From Acetivibrio thermocellus ATCC 27405 (GTDB lineage Bacteria; Bacillota; Clostridia; Acetivibrionales; Acetivibrionaceae): 64,000 nucleotides of DNA. Shown here piece after piece: positions 29,122 through 38,122 of this stretch (positions within the stretch are counted from its first letter, which is position 1; each line of letters opens with the position of its first letter). Made by a program: the position numbers and the translations under genes. Location of the stretch: NCBI RefSeq assembly GCF_000015865.1, contig NC_009012.1, forward strand, positions 2,411,081-2,475,080, read 5' to 3'. Below the pieces are notes generated by a model. That model ran no database searches, had not been told where the DNA came from, and saw nothing but the letters and a program-made list of their open reading frames with translations.

Positions 29122-29944
29122 TTTGTATTTCACACCCTTCAAAAGTATGCTTGTCCTCCAACGAAATATCATTCAAAATTTCCAAAACATTGTCCCTGCC
29201 TGTTATCTTTTTCTCTATGAAAAACTCTTTCTCAGCATATCCTTCCGTTTTTCTGCCCTTATCATAATAACGAACAGTTATGCTTTCATTTTCAACTTTC
29301 ATCCTGCCAAAACCTTTGGAAGAAAATCCGCCGAAAGTGGTAAAACCTTCATCTATCCTTTCAAATATCTGGTATATTAATTTGACATGCCATCGGAAGA
29401 AATTTTTCAAATATATTTTGCATCTAAACGTCGCATCCTCTATGTATTCAAAATCGAAAAGAGCACTCTTCCTGCTTGTCCCTGTTATCCTGTCAATGGC
29501 AACCGCAGTTCTCTTTCCTGTTCTCACTTCTCCAACAGGGTAGGCATCATTAAATGAAATACGGCTTTTTAACACTTGAGAACCAAAAACTTTGCATACC
29601 GGACAGCTTTTTTCATACCGTGATTTTCCCAGAGGTTTTTTTAGACCGTCATTTTTATTTTGTTTTTCCTCGTTAGTTATACGGGTACTGCAGGAATTAT
29701 TTTTACTTAATATATCGCATACACCATGTTCTTTTAAAATTTGCTCTGCAGTACTTCTGAAAACTCCTTTTAAAGAACTTCCGGGAATCGCCGGAACAAG
29801 CTCACCGTTTTTGTATGTAACAAAGAATGTATGTTCAACAGAAGCCGGATTAAGCTGGTTTTCATCGCTCGACTTTATAAACAGGGGACTTTCCGTATGC
29901 ATATCAAATTCAATAACTGCTTCATTATACAGTTTACTAAACAT
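29105..29944 (-). CDS. Cas7/Csm3-family RAMP subunit
   Basis: This 279-residue backbone subunit carries PAIPGSSLKGVFRS, CPVCKVFGSQ, AVAIDRITGTSR and the C-terminal GFSSKGFGRM loop, all typical of Csm3/Cas7. Where Csm3 has its catalytic Asp this protein reads VEHTF (E37-H38), so RNA cleavage at this site is doubtful. GAGGTGGC precedes the ATG. The start overlaps the upstream cas7 by 8 bases. Confidence 0.9.
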   Translation of the reverse strand: MFSKLYNEAVIEFDMHTESPLFIKSSDENQLNPASVEHTFFVTYKNGELVPAIPGSSLKGVFRSTAEQILKEHGVCDILSKNNSCSTRITNEEKQNKNDGLKKPLGKSRYEKSCPVCKVFGSQVLKSRISFNDAYPVGEVRTGKRTAVAIDRITGTSRKSALFDFEYIEDATFRCKIYLKNFFRWHVKLIYQIFERIDEGFTTFGGFSSKGFGRMKVENESITVRYYDKGRKTEGYAEKEFFIEKKITGRDNVLEILNDISLEDKHTFEGCEIQNDKTL

Positions 29945-30719
29945 ACTGCCACCTCATTTCCTCACTTAAACCATTGAATAAATAATTTTCGAGACTCTTT
30001 TCGTCTATCTTGTAAATTTTGGTGTTATAAAGTCTTATCCTTCCAAGTCCGACCGATCTTTTTCCGCCCACAACAAAATCCCCGCTTTCCAGCATCTTTA
30101 CAATTATTTTCAGAATTTTTTCATTCTCTTCATCCAGGTTGTCCGCAGTCATATGGAAATCAAATTCTGTTCCCGCCGCCACCTGTTCAAAATCATACTT
30201 TTTATTCTTCGCTGAAGTACCGGTGTCCCTGTCAATTGCAACTCCGTCTCTTTTTTCAATATAGGCCCTTTCACTTTTAAGTTTGCTGTCATTTATTGTT
30301 ACTTTAGACGCAAAATGCTGAGAACCAAACACTTTGCAAACCGGGCACAATTTCCTGTATATTTCTTCAGCAACCAACCTGTCCGCATCTTTATTGTTCT
30401 TATACTTCTTTTTTATCTCTTTGAGCCATTCTTTGTTTTCCGGATTATCACCAAGGCAAGGTTCATTTACACAAAGACAGGGAGCATTTCCACCTGTAAT
30501 TTCATTTCCGCCGCCTCTTAAAAAAGACTCCAGCCAGCTTCTGAGAGCTCCTTTGAGAGAACTTCCAGGAATATACGGCTTTCCGTCCTTGTCCTTTATA
30601 ACCGAATTGTCTGGTTCGACGGGATTCATACTTTCATTTCCCGCTCCTATATGTATGGGCGTTTCGGCCACAATAATTCCTCTGACAACATATCTGTTTT
30701 GAAATTTATCCATCAACAT
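29937..30719 (-). CDS. Cas7/Csm3-family RAMP subunit with candidate catalytic Asp
   Basis: About 260 residues from the ATG at 30719 (GGTGAGG six bases upstream; a GTG at 30731 is possible). It shows PYIPGSSLKGALRS, CPVCKVFGSQ, VAIDRDTGTSA and the GGKRSVGLGRI loop. EPDNSVIKD places D37 at the Csm3 target-cleavage position. An insertion with four cysteines (CLCVNEPC, then CPVC) suggests a zinc site. Part of the type III-D-like backbone. Confidence 0.9.
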   Translation of the reverse strand: MLMDKFQNRYVVRGIIVAETPIHIGAGNESMNPVEPDNSVIKDKDGKPYIPGSSLKGALRSWLESFLRGGGNEITGGNAPCLCVNEPCLGDNPENKEWLKEIKKKYKNNKDADRLVAEEIYRKLCPVCKVFGSQHFASKVTINDSKLKSERAYIEKRDGVAIDRDTGTSAKNKKYDFEQVAAGTEFDFHMTADNLDEENEKILKIIVKMLESGDFVVGGKRSVGLGRIRLYNTKIYKIDEKSLENYLFNGLSEEMRWQYV

Positions 30720-30749
30720 CTTTTTCCTCACCCCTGTAACAAGCTCTGG

Positions 30750-31142
30750 TTATTCTCTTTTTGAACGCTTTTTCTCACTTTCTATTGCACATACTTTCCA
30801 GTACAAATACCCGAAAAATTTGCTTATGTTTTTTAACGCTTCTCTGTCATTCTTATCACACATATTGTATATCTTATCCATATAATGTAATATTTCGTCT
30901 CCAAACACCCTGTCACCTTTAAATTTTTCGTCCCAGCCATTCCCTTTGGCTATCTTGTACTCAATGAAAAGTCTTAATTCTTCATAGCAATCCGCATTGT
31001 TGGCCAAAACAGCCAAACTTCTGATATTGCTGCTTCCAACCTTTTTTTCTTCACTACCGCCTTTTCTTCCTCTGTTTTGACTACTCCAGAAACTTTCGTT
31101 ACTTCCCAGTTCCTCCACAAATTTCAGCAAAAGGTCAGTCAT
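30750..31142 (-). CDS. Small helical subunit of the type III complex (Cas11/Csm2-like)
   Basis: 130 residues from the ATG at 31142, which overlaps the csx10 stop by a few bases. It is all-helical and charged (LLLKFVEELG, LRLFIEYKIAKGNGW, GDEILHYMDKIYNM, NISKFFGYLYWKV). Size, composition and position among Cas7 genes fit the small subunit that lines the filament. Sequence similarity alone would not have told me this. Confidence 0.65.
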   Translation of the reverse strand: MTDLLLKFVEELGSNESFWSSQNRGRKGGSEEKKVGSSNIRSLAVLANNADCYEELRLFIEYKIAKGNGWDEKFKGDRVFGDEILHYMDKIYNMCDKNDREALKNISKFFGYLYWKVCAIESEKKRSKRE

Positions 31143-31143
31143 T

Positions 31144-32355
31144 TTAATGCACCTCCAGACCAAAATGAAATTTAAACCAGCCAAACCCGTTGTCCACATC
31201 CAGCCCGAATCCTCGAATCAATGCAAAATCGTCAAATATTTCATTAAATGTTTTTTCAGTTTTAAAAACTATTACACTTCCTTTTTGAACCATATGCACA
31301 GGTTCCTCTCTTACATCGTCCACCTTTGAAGTATCGTATCCTCTGAAACTGAATATCTCCGCGTACACTTTGTCAATTTTGTAAGATTTGCCACTGCTTA
31401 TTTCCCGGACATTCAAGGAATGAAGCCAAATTTCTTTTAAGCTGTTATTATCCATGTATCTGCCAAAATCAGGTTTCTCTCCGTCCGGCCCTTTAAAATC
31501 CAATTTGGCATCAGCAACTAATTTGACGGCAAAATAGTTGTTATTATTCGCTATTTTATTGTTCTTTTTGTATTTTTCACTAAACAACTGCATTTTTTGT
31601 GTGATATTTTCCTTCTCTTCAACCGTCGTTTCCTCTGAAGATATTTTATCCCCACCGTCCTCATCCCCGAGACAAATGCTGCACCTTCCAAATCCCACCG
31701 AAGTATATTTTCCTACTCTTAACTCTTCAATGTTCGAAACGTCTTCCTTCGTTATTCCTTCTATTCTGCCCTCAAAAACAATATTATTCTCCTCATCGGT
31801 GCCTGTAACAGCTTCAATACTATACAGCATGCCGTCTTTTGCCGTACCGGTGTATTTATCTATGGCAGTCCTTGTAAACAAAGCCTTTTTTACACTGTAA
31901 TCCTTTCGTCCCTTGATATAACCTGACACGGACTCAACCCTTGTATCAACATTCCCCGCCTTCAAGCAGTCGGGGCATTCACGTTTTCCGACAAGAATAT
32001 CTGTCAGGCTGTGTTCAGGTTTCATTTTGCATCTCATAGTTGTCAGAGGAATTATATCAGTATCCTCGGGATAGAAAAAGGAAAATTTAATATTGTCAAA
32101 TTTGGTACACAAGTTTTTCAACCGACAATTGACACATTCCTGTTTATTCCTGAAATAAACCCAGTTTCTGCGTTTTTCTCCGTCCACAACCACAACTTCA
32201 TTTTTGTCAAAGCATGAACAGTTGTTAAGTATATGCCGGCTGAAAGCCGCCCTTAAAACATTACCCGGTATGTAATCCAAAGTTTCTATATAATTTGACA
32301 CCCGTTTTATTCCTCCTACAATAAACGGTGATTTAAATTTCAGTTTTACTTTCAT
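31144..32355 (-). CDS. csx10: Csx10-like Cas5-family RAMP protein
   Basis: About 403 residues beginning MKVKLKFKSPFIVGG. The frame is open to 32391, but ATG 32355 matches the family N-terminus. TLDYIPGNVLRAAFS is the Csx10 pattern, followed by a cysteine-rich zinc-like segment (CVNCRLKNLC), FTRTAIDKYTGTA and the VGKYTSVGFGRC glycine loop. A second, less conserved half follows. In type III-D systems Csx10 is the Cas5-like subunit that caps the crRNA 5' handle. Its presence is the main reason for calling the operon III-D. Confidence 0.85.
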   Translation of the reverse strand: MKVKLKFKSPFIVGGIKRVSNYIETLDYIPGNVLRAAFSRHILNNCSCFDKNEVVVVDGEKRRNWVYFRNKQECVNCRLKNLCTKFDNIKFSFFYPEDTDIIPLTTMRCKMKPEHSLTDILVGKRECPDCLKAGNVDTRVESVSGYIKGRKDYSVKKALFTRTAIDKYTGTAKDGMLYSIEAVTGTDEENNIVFEGRIEGITKEDVSNIEELRVGKYTSVGFGRCSICLGDEDGGDKISSEETTVEEKENITQKMQLFSEKYKKNNKIANNNNYFAVKLVADAKLDFKGPDGEKPDFGRYMDNNSLKEIWLHSLNVREISSGKSYKIDKVYAEIFSFRGYDTSKVDDVREEPVHMVQKGSVIVFKTEKTFNEIFDDFALIRGFGLDVDNGFGWFKFHFGLEVH

Positions 32356-32375
32356 CAGGACATCATCCCTTTCAA

Positions 32376-32921
32376 TTAAACTTCCTCCCATTGAACCTCA
32401 GCCCTGCCAAATCCTTTGCTGTGCCCGCCTCCTATACTGTTCACCATTTTCATTGCCATTTCTATGTTTCTTTTGTATCTAATAGTTTCATCATCAAAAT
32501 AAACCGTTATATTTCCGCAAAACTTGCCTCCGGTAGCTACTTCCCGGGAATACAGACGATTATCTTTATTGGTTTTTGAATACCTGTTTATTGCAATGCC
32601 ATATCTGACAGCCAAATCTTTATTTTCCGTGCTTTCACTTTCAACAGGCAGAAAATCATCCACATATATTTTTGAAGGCTTATAACCTTGCCCGCCAAAT
32701 ATTGTACACATAACACAATTGCAATCATTTTCAGTATGGTTCAGGTCAGTAATTTTGTAAAAATTATCCCTTATTTTCCCTTTTATTGTGCTCCCGGGAA
32801 TGTAAGGTCTGTTTTTGCACAGGACCGTTCTTCTTTGTACCGAGCCTCTTCTTTCTTGTCCCGAGGAAATATTAAACGGAGTCATCAAATTAATTTTCAC
32901 CATGTATTTGACAACTTTCAC
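32376..32921 (-). CDS. Small Cas7-like RAMP subunit
   Basis: 181 residues from the GTG at 32921 (GGGAGG 8 bases upstream; another GTG at 32930 overlaps the cas10 stop). Core RAMP motifs are RPYIPGSTIKGKIRD, CVMCTIFGG, AINRYSKTNK and HSKGFGRAEV. It is shorter than the other Cas7s. The Csm3 catalytic Asp position reads SVQRR, so it is probably non-cleaving. Confidence 0.88.
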   Translation of the reverse strand: MKVVKYMVKINLMTPFNISSGQERRGSVQRRTVLCKNRPYIPGSTIKGKIRDNFYKITDLNHTENDCNCVMCTIFGGQGYKPSKIYVDDFLPVESESTENKDLAVRYGIAINRYSKTNKDNRLYSREVATGGKFCGNITVYFDDETIRYKRNIEMAMKMVNSIGGGHSKGFGRAEVQWEEV

Positions 32922-32926
32922 CTTGT

Positions 32927-34846
32927 TCACCTCCCTACCGCATCCATTAAAAGGATGACGTCATCCCACAAAGATACATAATCGTTTCCTTTTACAGAAT
33001 CATAACCCGCATAACCCGGCTTTTTCTTTACAAGTCCGCAATAACAATAAGCATCCTTGTCAACATTTTTCATATTGCCAAGGAATTCCATGGCATAGTC
33101 ATTATATTTGCAAGATAGCCTGCCTGTCTGGTAAAGATAAAATAACTGGAATTCCATTGGATTTTTTAATATGCGCCATGCATTACTGAATTTGTATAAT
33201 TGGGCAGTTTTTATATTTACGTCGTTTTTAAGCCTTCTGATAATATCCAGGTAGGCTGAAAGTTCAGAATTTGCAGCAGGGAACAAACTGCTTTCGGATT
33301 CCAGCAAATCGACACCGACATTGCTGCGAATAAACTGAACATCCACTGTTCCTTCAGAACTGTTGTTTTTCCTTGAATACCTTTTTGCACTTTTAAGCAT
33401 ATACTGTGCAATTTCAAACAAAGTCCTTATCGGAGTGCTGGATTTGGCAATACATATTCCGGCAGACATGGTCATTTTATTTTCAAAAGCGCCGTCGAAC
33501 TTTTCAATAATTTTGTTTGTGATTTCCAAACTTCTGTTGCCCGGGACAATAATAAATATATCATCACCGCCCAGAGCTATTGCCTCAAACATTGCATCAT
33601 TTCCCATCACTTCATTTATAGATTGATAAACACATCTTTTTGTAATTCTGTCCAAAGCACGGCTGAAGTACATATGCTGAAAAGGAGTTTCAATATTTTT
33701 AACCACATTTCCCATGTTATTTCCATCTGCATATATAACAGCTATATGCCCGTTTTCATCTTCGAGCTCAATAATACTGTCGATCTTCTTTTTTACAGCG
33801 AAACCGGTAAATTCCTCATACTCATCGTAAAACACCGTCTTGTCTTTCCCAACCTTGTGCTTTTTTAAACATGAGAGGCAAACCATCGCTGTTTCCACAT
33901 CAAGCATTTTAATTTTGTATCTTCCGTCCCGAACACCACAAAGGTAACATACTGTTCCTCTTTGTTTTATTTCCTCAACATCGTCAAAACTTATTTTCTC
34001 TTTTCCCATTTCTATCGTTTCAAGCCTGCCGTCAGGATTTATACTGTAAATCTTCAGTTTTTTCCGGGCATCAAGCTTCTGGTTTAAATCTCCCATTATG
34101 TTTTTATAATGCTTAATGAAAGTATTAAGGTTTGTACTGACGTATTCAAAGGCATTCTGTGCCGTAAGAGTAATTCTTGTATATTTTTCTTCAAGAGCCG
34201 AGCATATCTTTTCTCCGGCACCGCCGGGTGCTATTATCAGCACATTTCCTCCTCCGCAGTATACAGCGCATTCCTCCGTATAATTGTCTCTCAGATAATC
34301 AAACGTGACATCTTCATTTACATATTTAATTAATGCACTTCCTCCCCGGATATCTTTTATTCTGGAATTTTCAAGAAAATACTTCTTAATCTTGTAAACA
34401 GAACCCGAAACTATATCAATTTCTATATCAGACAACAAATTTGAATTCATATCGGGTTCATTGCATATGAAACTATAAATGAACTGCTTTTCTTCGTCCC
34501 AGTCATCGCCAAAGAATTCCATGTAATACTTTCCGGCATCAAAACTGCTGTTTGAGAAAATTTTCTCCAAATCGTCGGGATTGTTTTTCAATTTATAATA
34601 TTCAAGATATTTGATTAATACATAAAAACAAGCCGCATCTCTTATCGTAGGAGTACATCTTTTATTTTCCAGATAATTTCCGTTTCTTTTAAAATAATAA
34701 GGCTTGTCCGCGTATTTGTCCAGCAACTGTCTGAATCTTCGGCTGTCAGAAAGAGATTGCAATTGACTGCGAATGTCTCTTATTATTTCTTCATATTCAT
34801 TCTTTTGAATGTTTTCCGGACTTAAAACCGAAAGCACACTGTCCAT
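32927..34846 (-). CDS. cas10: Cas10 (cyclic oligoadenylate synthase subunit) lacking an HD nuclease domain
   Basis: 639 residues. Palm domain 1 has a zinc ribbon (Cys300, 303, 323, 326) before VIYADGNNMGN (about 371-380). Palm domain 2 carries the cyclase motif LGGDD (425-429). The GGDD is intact, so ATP cyclisation to cyclic oligoadenylates on target RNA binding is expected. The first 250 residues contain no HD motif, so ssDNA cleavage is not expected. GGGGTG precedes the ATG. It lies 7 bases below cas6 and overlaps the next cas7. Confidence 0.93.
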   Translation of the reverse strand: MDSVLSVLSPENIQKNEYEEIIRDIRSQLQSLSDSRRFRQLLDKYADKPYYFKRNGNYLENKRCTPTIRDAACFYVLIKYLEYYKLKNNPDDLEKIFSNSSFDAGKYYMEFFGDDWDEEKQFIYSFICNEPDMNSNLLSDIEIDIVSGSVYKIKKYFLENSRIKDIRGGSALIKYVNEDVTFDYLRDNYTEECAVYCGGGNVLIIAPGGAGEKICSALEEKYTRITLTAQNAFEYVSTNLNTFIKHYKNIMGDLNQKLDARKKLKIYSINPDGRLETIEMGKEKISFDDVEEIKQRGTVCYLCGVRDGRYKIKMLDVETAMVCLSCLKKHKVGKDKTVFYDEYEEFTGFAVKKKIDSIIELEDENGHIAVIYADGNNMGNVVKNIETPFQHMYFSRALDRITKRCVYQSINEVMGNDAMFEAIALGGDDIFIIVPGNRSLEITNKIIEKFDGAFENKMTMSAGICIAKSSTPIRTLFEIAQYMLKSAKRYSRKNNSSEGTVDVQFIRSNVGVDLLESESSLFPAANSELSAYLDIIRRLKNDVNIKTAQLYKFSNAWRILKNPMEFQLFYLYQTGRLSCKYNDYAMEFLGNMKNVDKDAYCYCGLVKKKPGYAGYDSVKGNDYVSLWDDVILLMDAVGR

Positions 34847-34853
34847 GAATTTA

Positions 34854-35795
34854 TCACCCCATCACATACCGGCCAAATCCCAGCAAAATATTTTGACCGA
34901 TACATAATTTTTCACATGCAAAGAAATAATCAAGGTAAGAATTAATTCTTTCAATGTCAAAAACGATATATCCCTTAAAACGGGGAAAAGTCACGGTTTT
35001 TTGTTCATTTTGTATATAATAATCAATTTTCGTTAACTTCATATTTATACCATTTATTATTCTTTTGTCACTAAGCAACTCATTTAGTTTTTCCTCATCT
35101 TCTTTCTCCAGCACGTTTAACCTGCTCAAACGTTCTCTTATCGAATAGCTAAAAGCTTCCGCGCTGAAAAAAAACACTTTTTTATTACCGTTTTTACAAT
35201 CTGAATTTAACATAACAGAAGATAACAATGTCATTCTCGAAATGTTTTTGCGATTATTTAAACAATAATCCAACCTTGATGATATATACTCACGTATATC
35301 TGATACAGGCGCATTTCCAGTAAGCAGGGTATTTTTATATATAATATTTCCTTTTCCGTCTGAAACAGACAACAATTCATACCTGGCTTTTTCAGGACCC
35401 AGACCGCTCTGTCCTATGGTTTCAAATACATATATGTACTGGATAAACAGCTCTGTCAAATTATCAAAGATTATAAGTTCAAACTCCAAGGTATCATTTT
35501 CTTTAAATATGGTACGACCGTCTCTGCAGTTAATTATAAATCTGGGAAATACATCGCTTTGCATGGCAATTGGTGCGTTTTTATCAAATTTTTCTCCCAT
35601 CATCTCAAATATCATGCAAATATCCCTGATTTTGCATTCCATGCAGCAAACAGAATTGTTTCTGTTAATACAGTACAATTTCTTGAATTTACTCAGCATT
35701 GCGCCTGTCAAGGTACTCACTTTTTTACCTGGCAACTGACAGTCATGCAAGATGCCCAATGTAAACTTGAGGCACAAATAATTTATATTTTTCAA
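34854..35795 (-). CDS. cas6: Cas6-family crRNA-processing endoribonuclease
   Basis: 313 residues from a TTG at 35795 preceded by GGGGT. It has a two-lobed ferredoxin-like RAMP organisation, a four-Cys segment (CCMECKIRDIC, about 50-60), FETIGQSGLGPEKARY and a C-terminal glycine-rich loop IGQNILLGFGRYVMG typical of Cas6 (PF10040-type). It would cut pre-crRNA within repeats. Because no good array is adjacent it probably serves arrays elsewhere on the chromosome. Confidence 0.8.
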   Translation of the reverse strand: MKNINYLCLKFTLGILHDCQLPGKKVSTLTGAMLSKFKKLYCINRNNSVCCMECKIRDICMIFEMMGEKFDKNAPIAMQSDVFPRFIINCRDGRTIFKENDTLEFELIIFDNLTELFIQYIYVFETIGQSGLGPEKARYELLSVSDGKGNIIYKNTLLTGNAPVSDIREYISSRLDYCLNNRKNISRMTLLSSVMLNSDCKNGNKKVFFFSAEAFSYSIRERLSRLNVLEKEDEEKLNELLSDKRIINGINMKLTKIDYYIQNEQKTVTFPRFKGYIVFDIERINSYLDYFFACEKLCIGQNILLGFGRYVMG

Positions 35796-35901
35796 TGTCT
35801 TACCCCAAATCTGTAAATAATTTTATATTTTCTTAATATTATAGCATTGTTAACTTTATATTTCTACATTATTTGAAATAAATAAGCAATACTTGAATAT
35901 A

Positions 35902-37734
35902 TTAATTTTCATATTTTCTTAAAATTACATGTTCAAATTCTCTTACACTTATAACCTTGTCTTCATTTTTTTCCTCTCGCACAATTCTGTGAGTTGTTGA
36001 ATAAACAGGAATAATTCCTTTGGCCAGGCAATGGTTGACAGCAATAAATGTAGCTCCGTAATCTCCCTGTATCAGAGCATAATCTCCTTCTTGCGCATTT
36101 AAATCAATCCATTCCAAAATGTCGTTGAGATAGTCTCGTAAATCCTCCAGCTCAGGAGGTATATTTGACCATTTATTATGTAACTCATTGGGCATTGGCA
36201 AAAACTTTGATATGCCAAAGCGTTGTCTTGCTTCTTCTTCCTGTTTGGGCACAAGTTTATGGGACAATATCAAAAGCATTTTCTTTTCCTTGTCTACACT
36301 GTCATTATTAATACATTTATCTGATTCTGTGGAAAAGTTTTCTGGAGAAATAATTTTTTCCGCACGTGAAATAAAATTCTTAAGTTGTTCCCCAAAAGCA
36401 CCGGCTTCAGAAGGATCTTTCCTCCAACCGGCATGATTAATGTCATTTCTGATACTGCTTATTTCATCTATTAGTATCAACAGATCAGTTATAACATCTG
36501 ATTTTATATTTAATAAAGGTATCTTCTCTTTTTTATTGTCGCTTTTTCTTCCAAAATCATTACTAACAACAAAAGCATATGAACCTATCTTTCTTCTCTT
36601 ATCAAGGTCTATTTTATCGCTTAAATTTTCATAACCCAACTTTTCACAGCCAAAACTAATCAGTCCTTCTTCCAAAATTGTCAGTCCTTGCTGGTACATT
36701 TTATTGTCAGCACACCATCTCGCAGTTTCAATAATATTTATGTAATCGTTATCTTTGCTAAATTTATCAAATCTTTCTTTCATCATTTCAAGAACCGGCA
36801 TCAATGGTATTATATGCTGTCTTGAAGCACTTTCAGTAACTTCTCTCAGTTTTTCTTTTAATTCACATGCAACCCGTGTCAATTCCAAACCTCTACATGT
36901 AAACACTACGTCGCTAAAATTTTTCATTGATTCAGATAGTGCTCTTAACTGCCTCGAATCCATAAATAAAGTTTTTGGATCAACTCCTTGTTCTGATTTT
37001 GAAATAAATTTAAGTTTTTCCTTATTTACTCTTTTTATTTGTATATCTGTAAGTTCATGCACTACTGATACATCGCCGGTATTCAAATATCTGTCAATTC
37101 CCATCGTCCAGTCAAACAAATCCACAAAAGATGTGAGATCAAAAATGGGAGCATTTCTTTCCTCCAATGGAATTTTTGCCACTGTTTCGGGAGTGCCCAA
37201 TACTTCAAACGCTCCATAATAAATACTCTTAAGCTTGCATTTTTTTACTACCCGGGCGTAATTTATCACTATAAAAACCAACATTGGCAAATATCTGAAT
37301 GAATGGGTAACATCAAATATTATTTCATCATTTTCATCTATTTCATCAAATATCGTTCTAAATATTTCCCATAAATCTTCTTCTCTAATTCCATTAGGTA
37401 TTCTTACACTTTTAAAATCAGCACCTGTTAACTCTTTGTATTTTTCAAGCTCACCTTTTAATCCCGGCCGTTTTTGCAGTTCATCCTCAATCTCTTGAAC
37501 ATCATTTTTGTCTCCTTTGTTATTCCATTTGTTATTTTCCCAATTACTTACATGTGCTTCATCAGTAGTAAAAATAATTATTTTATCAGGTATAACATTT
37601 TCCTGTCTCAAAATATCCAAAATTGCTTTCTGAACATAACAGCAATCATTAATTTTGAGTTCTTCCCTGTTTTTAATAAAATAATTACAAGGAACGTATT
37701 TCGACGTACCAAGAAGAGAAATGAATTTTAGCAT
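35902..37734 (-). CDS. CARF-HEPN ribonuclease (Csx1/Csx2 type) fused to a Csx20-like domain
   Basis: About 610 residues from the ATG at 37734; a GTG at 37746 is the alternative. Residues 1-210 form a CARF domain: FISLLGTSKY at the N-terminus and the DxTH-type motif DVTHSFRYLP (141-150) of the TM1812/Csx2 group. A helical region ends in a HEPN active site RNDINH (429-434, R-x4-H), expected to cut RNA when cyclic oligoadenylate binds the CARF. After a charged linker, residues about 484-610 (LLILSHKL, LPMPNELHNKWSNIPPEL, GDYALIQGDYGATF, GIIPVYSTTHR, FEHVILRKY) match Csx20, a family proposed as ring nucleases. First gene of the operon. One polypeptide may both respond to and degrade the signal. 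Confidence 0.85.
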   Translation of the reverse strand: MLKFISLLGTSKYVPCNYFIKNREELKINDCCYVQKAILDILRQENVIPDKIIIFTTDEAHVSNWENNKWNNKGDKNDVQEIEDELQKRPGLKGELEKYKELTGADFKSVRIPNGIREEDLWEIFRTIFDEIDENDEIIFDVTHSFRYLPMLVFIVINYARVVKKCKLKSIYYGAFEVLGTPETVAKIPLEERNAPIFDLTSFVDLFDWTMGIDRYLNTGDVSVVHELTDIQIKRVNKEKLKFISKSEQGVDPKTLFMDSRQLRALSESMKNFSDVVFTCRGLELTRVACELKEKLREVTESASRQHIIPLMPVLEMMKERFDKFSKDNDYINIIETARWCADNKMYQQGLTILEEGLISFGCEKLGYENLSDKIDLDKRRKIGSYAFVVSNDFGRKSDNKKEKIPLLNIKSDVITDLLILIDEISSIRNDINHAGWRKDPSEAGAFGEQLKNFISRAEKIISPENFSTESDKCINNDSVDKEKKMLLILSHKLVPKQEEEARQRFGISKFLPMPNELHNKWSNIPPELEDLRDYLNDILEWIDLNAQEGDYALIQGDYGATFIAVNHCLAKGIIPVYSTTHRIVREEKNEDKVISVREFEHVILRKYEN

Positions 37735-37806
37735 TTCCTGACACACTCCCTTTGTTTTATTTATGCTATTACTTACAGCAATACAACCCTTATTTTATTC
37801 CTTTTC

Positions 37807-37962
37807 ATTTCTTTCCTTAAAGGCATAATAAAAGTGGAAACCTCCAGTTGGAAGAACTGGCAATGAAAAAATTTCATTCCTTTTAGGTACGATAGAAAAG
37901 ATATATTAATCGACTGGTTTTGGAATAAAAAGATTTAATTCTTTCCGGGTACAATAAAAAAC
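37807..37962. CRISPR. Decayed mini-array: three degenerate 30-bp repeats
   Basis: Three related 30-mers start at 37807, 37871 and 37933, spaced 64 and 62 bases. That gives 34- and 32-base spacers. Pairwise identities by eye are 21/30, 22/30 and 19/30. The shared core is ATTT..TTC.T....GG.A..ATA.AA. The middle copy (37871-37900) contains TAGGTACGATA, a core I recall from clostridial repeats of A. thermocellus type. It lies between the macrodomain gene and the type III operon. The repeats are too diverged to be a working array. Confidence 0.55.
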
Positions 37963-38122
37963 TTTCTGTACAGATTAAACTCTTAGTTTATATTTTAACC
38001 CTATATAAACCAAAAATCAATAACATAAAAACAAAAAAACATTTTCTCATTTAAAATCAGCAAAATAAAAATATAATATTGCCATTTAGATATTCGTTAC
38101 GATTTGCAGGCAGTTTGTTATA

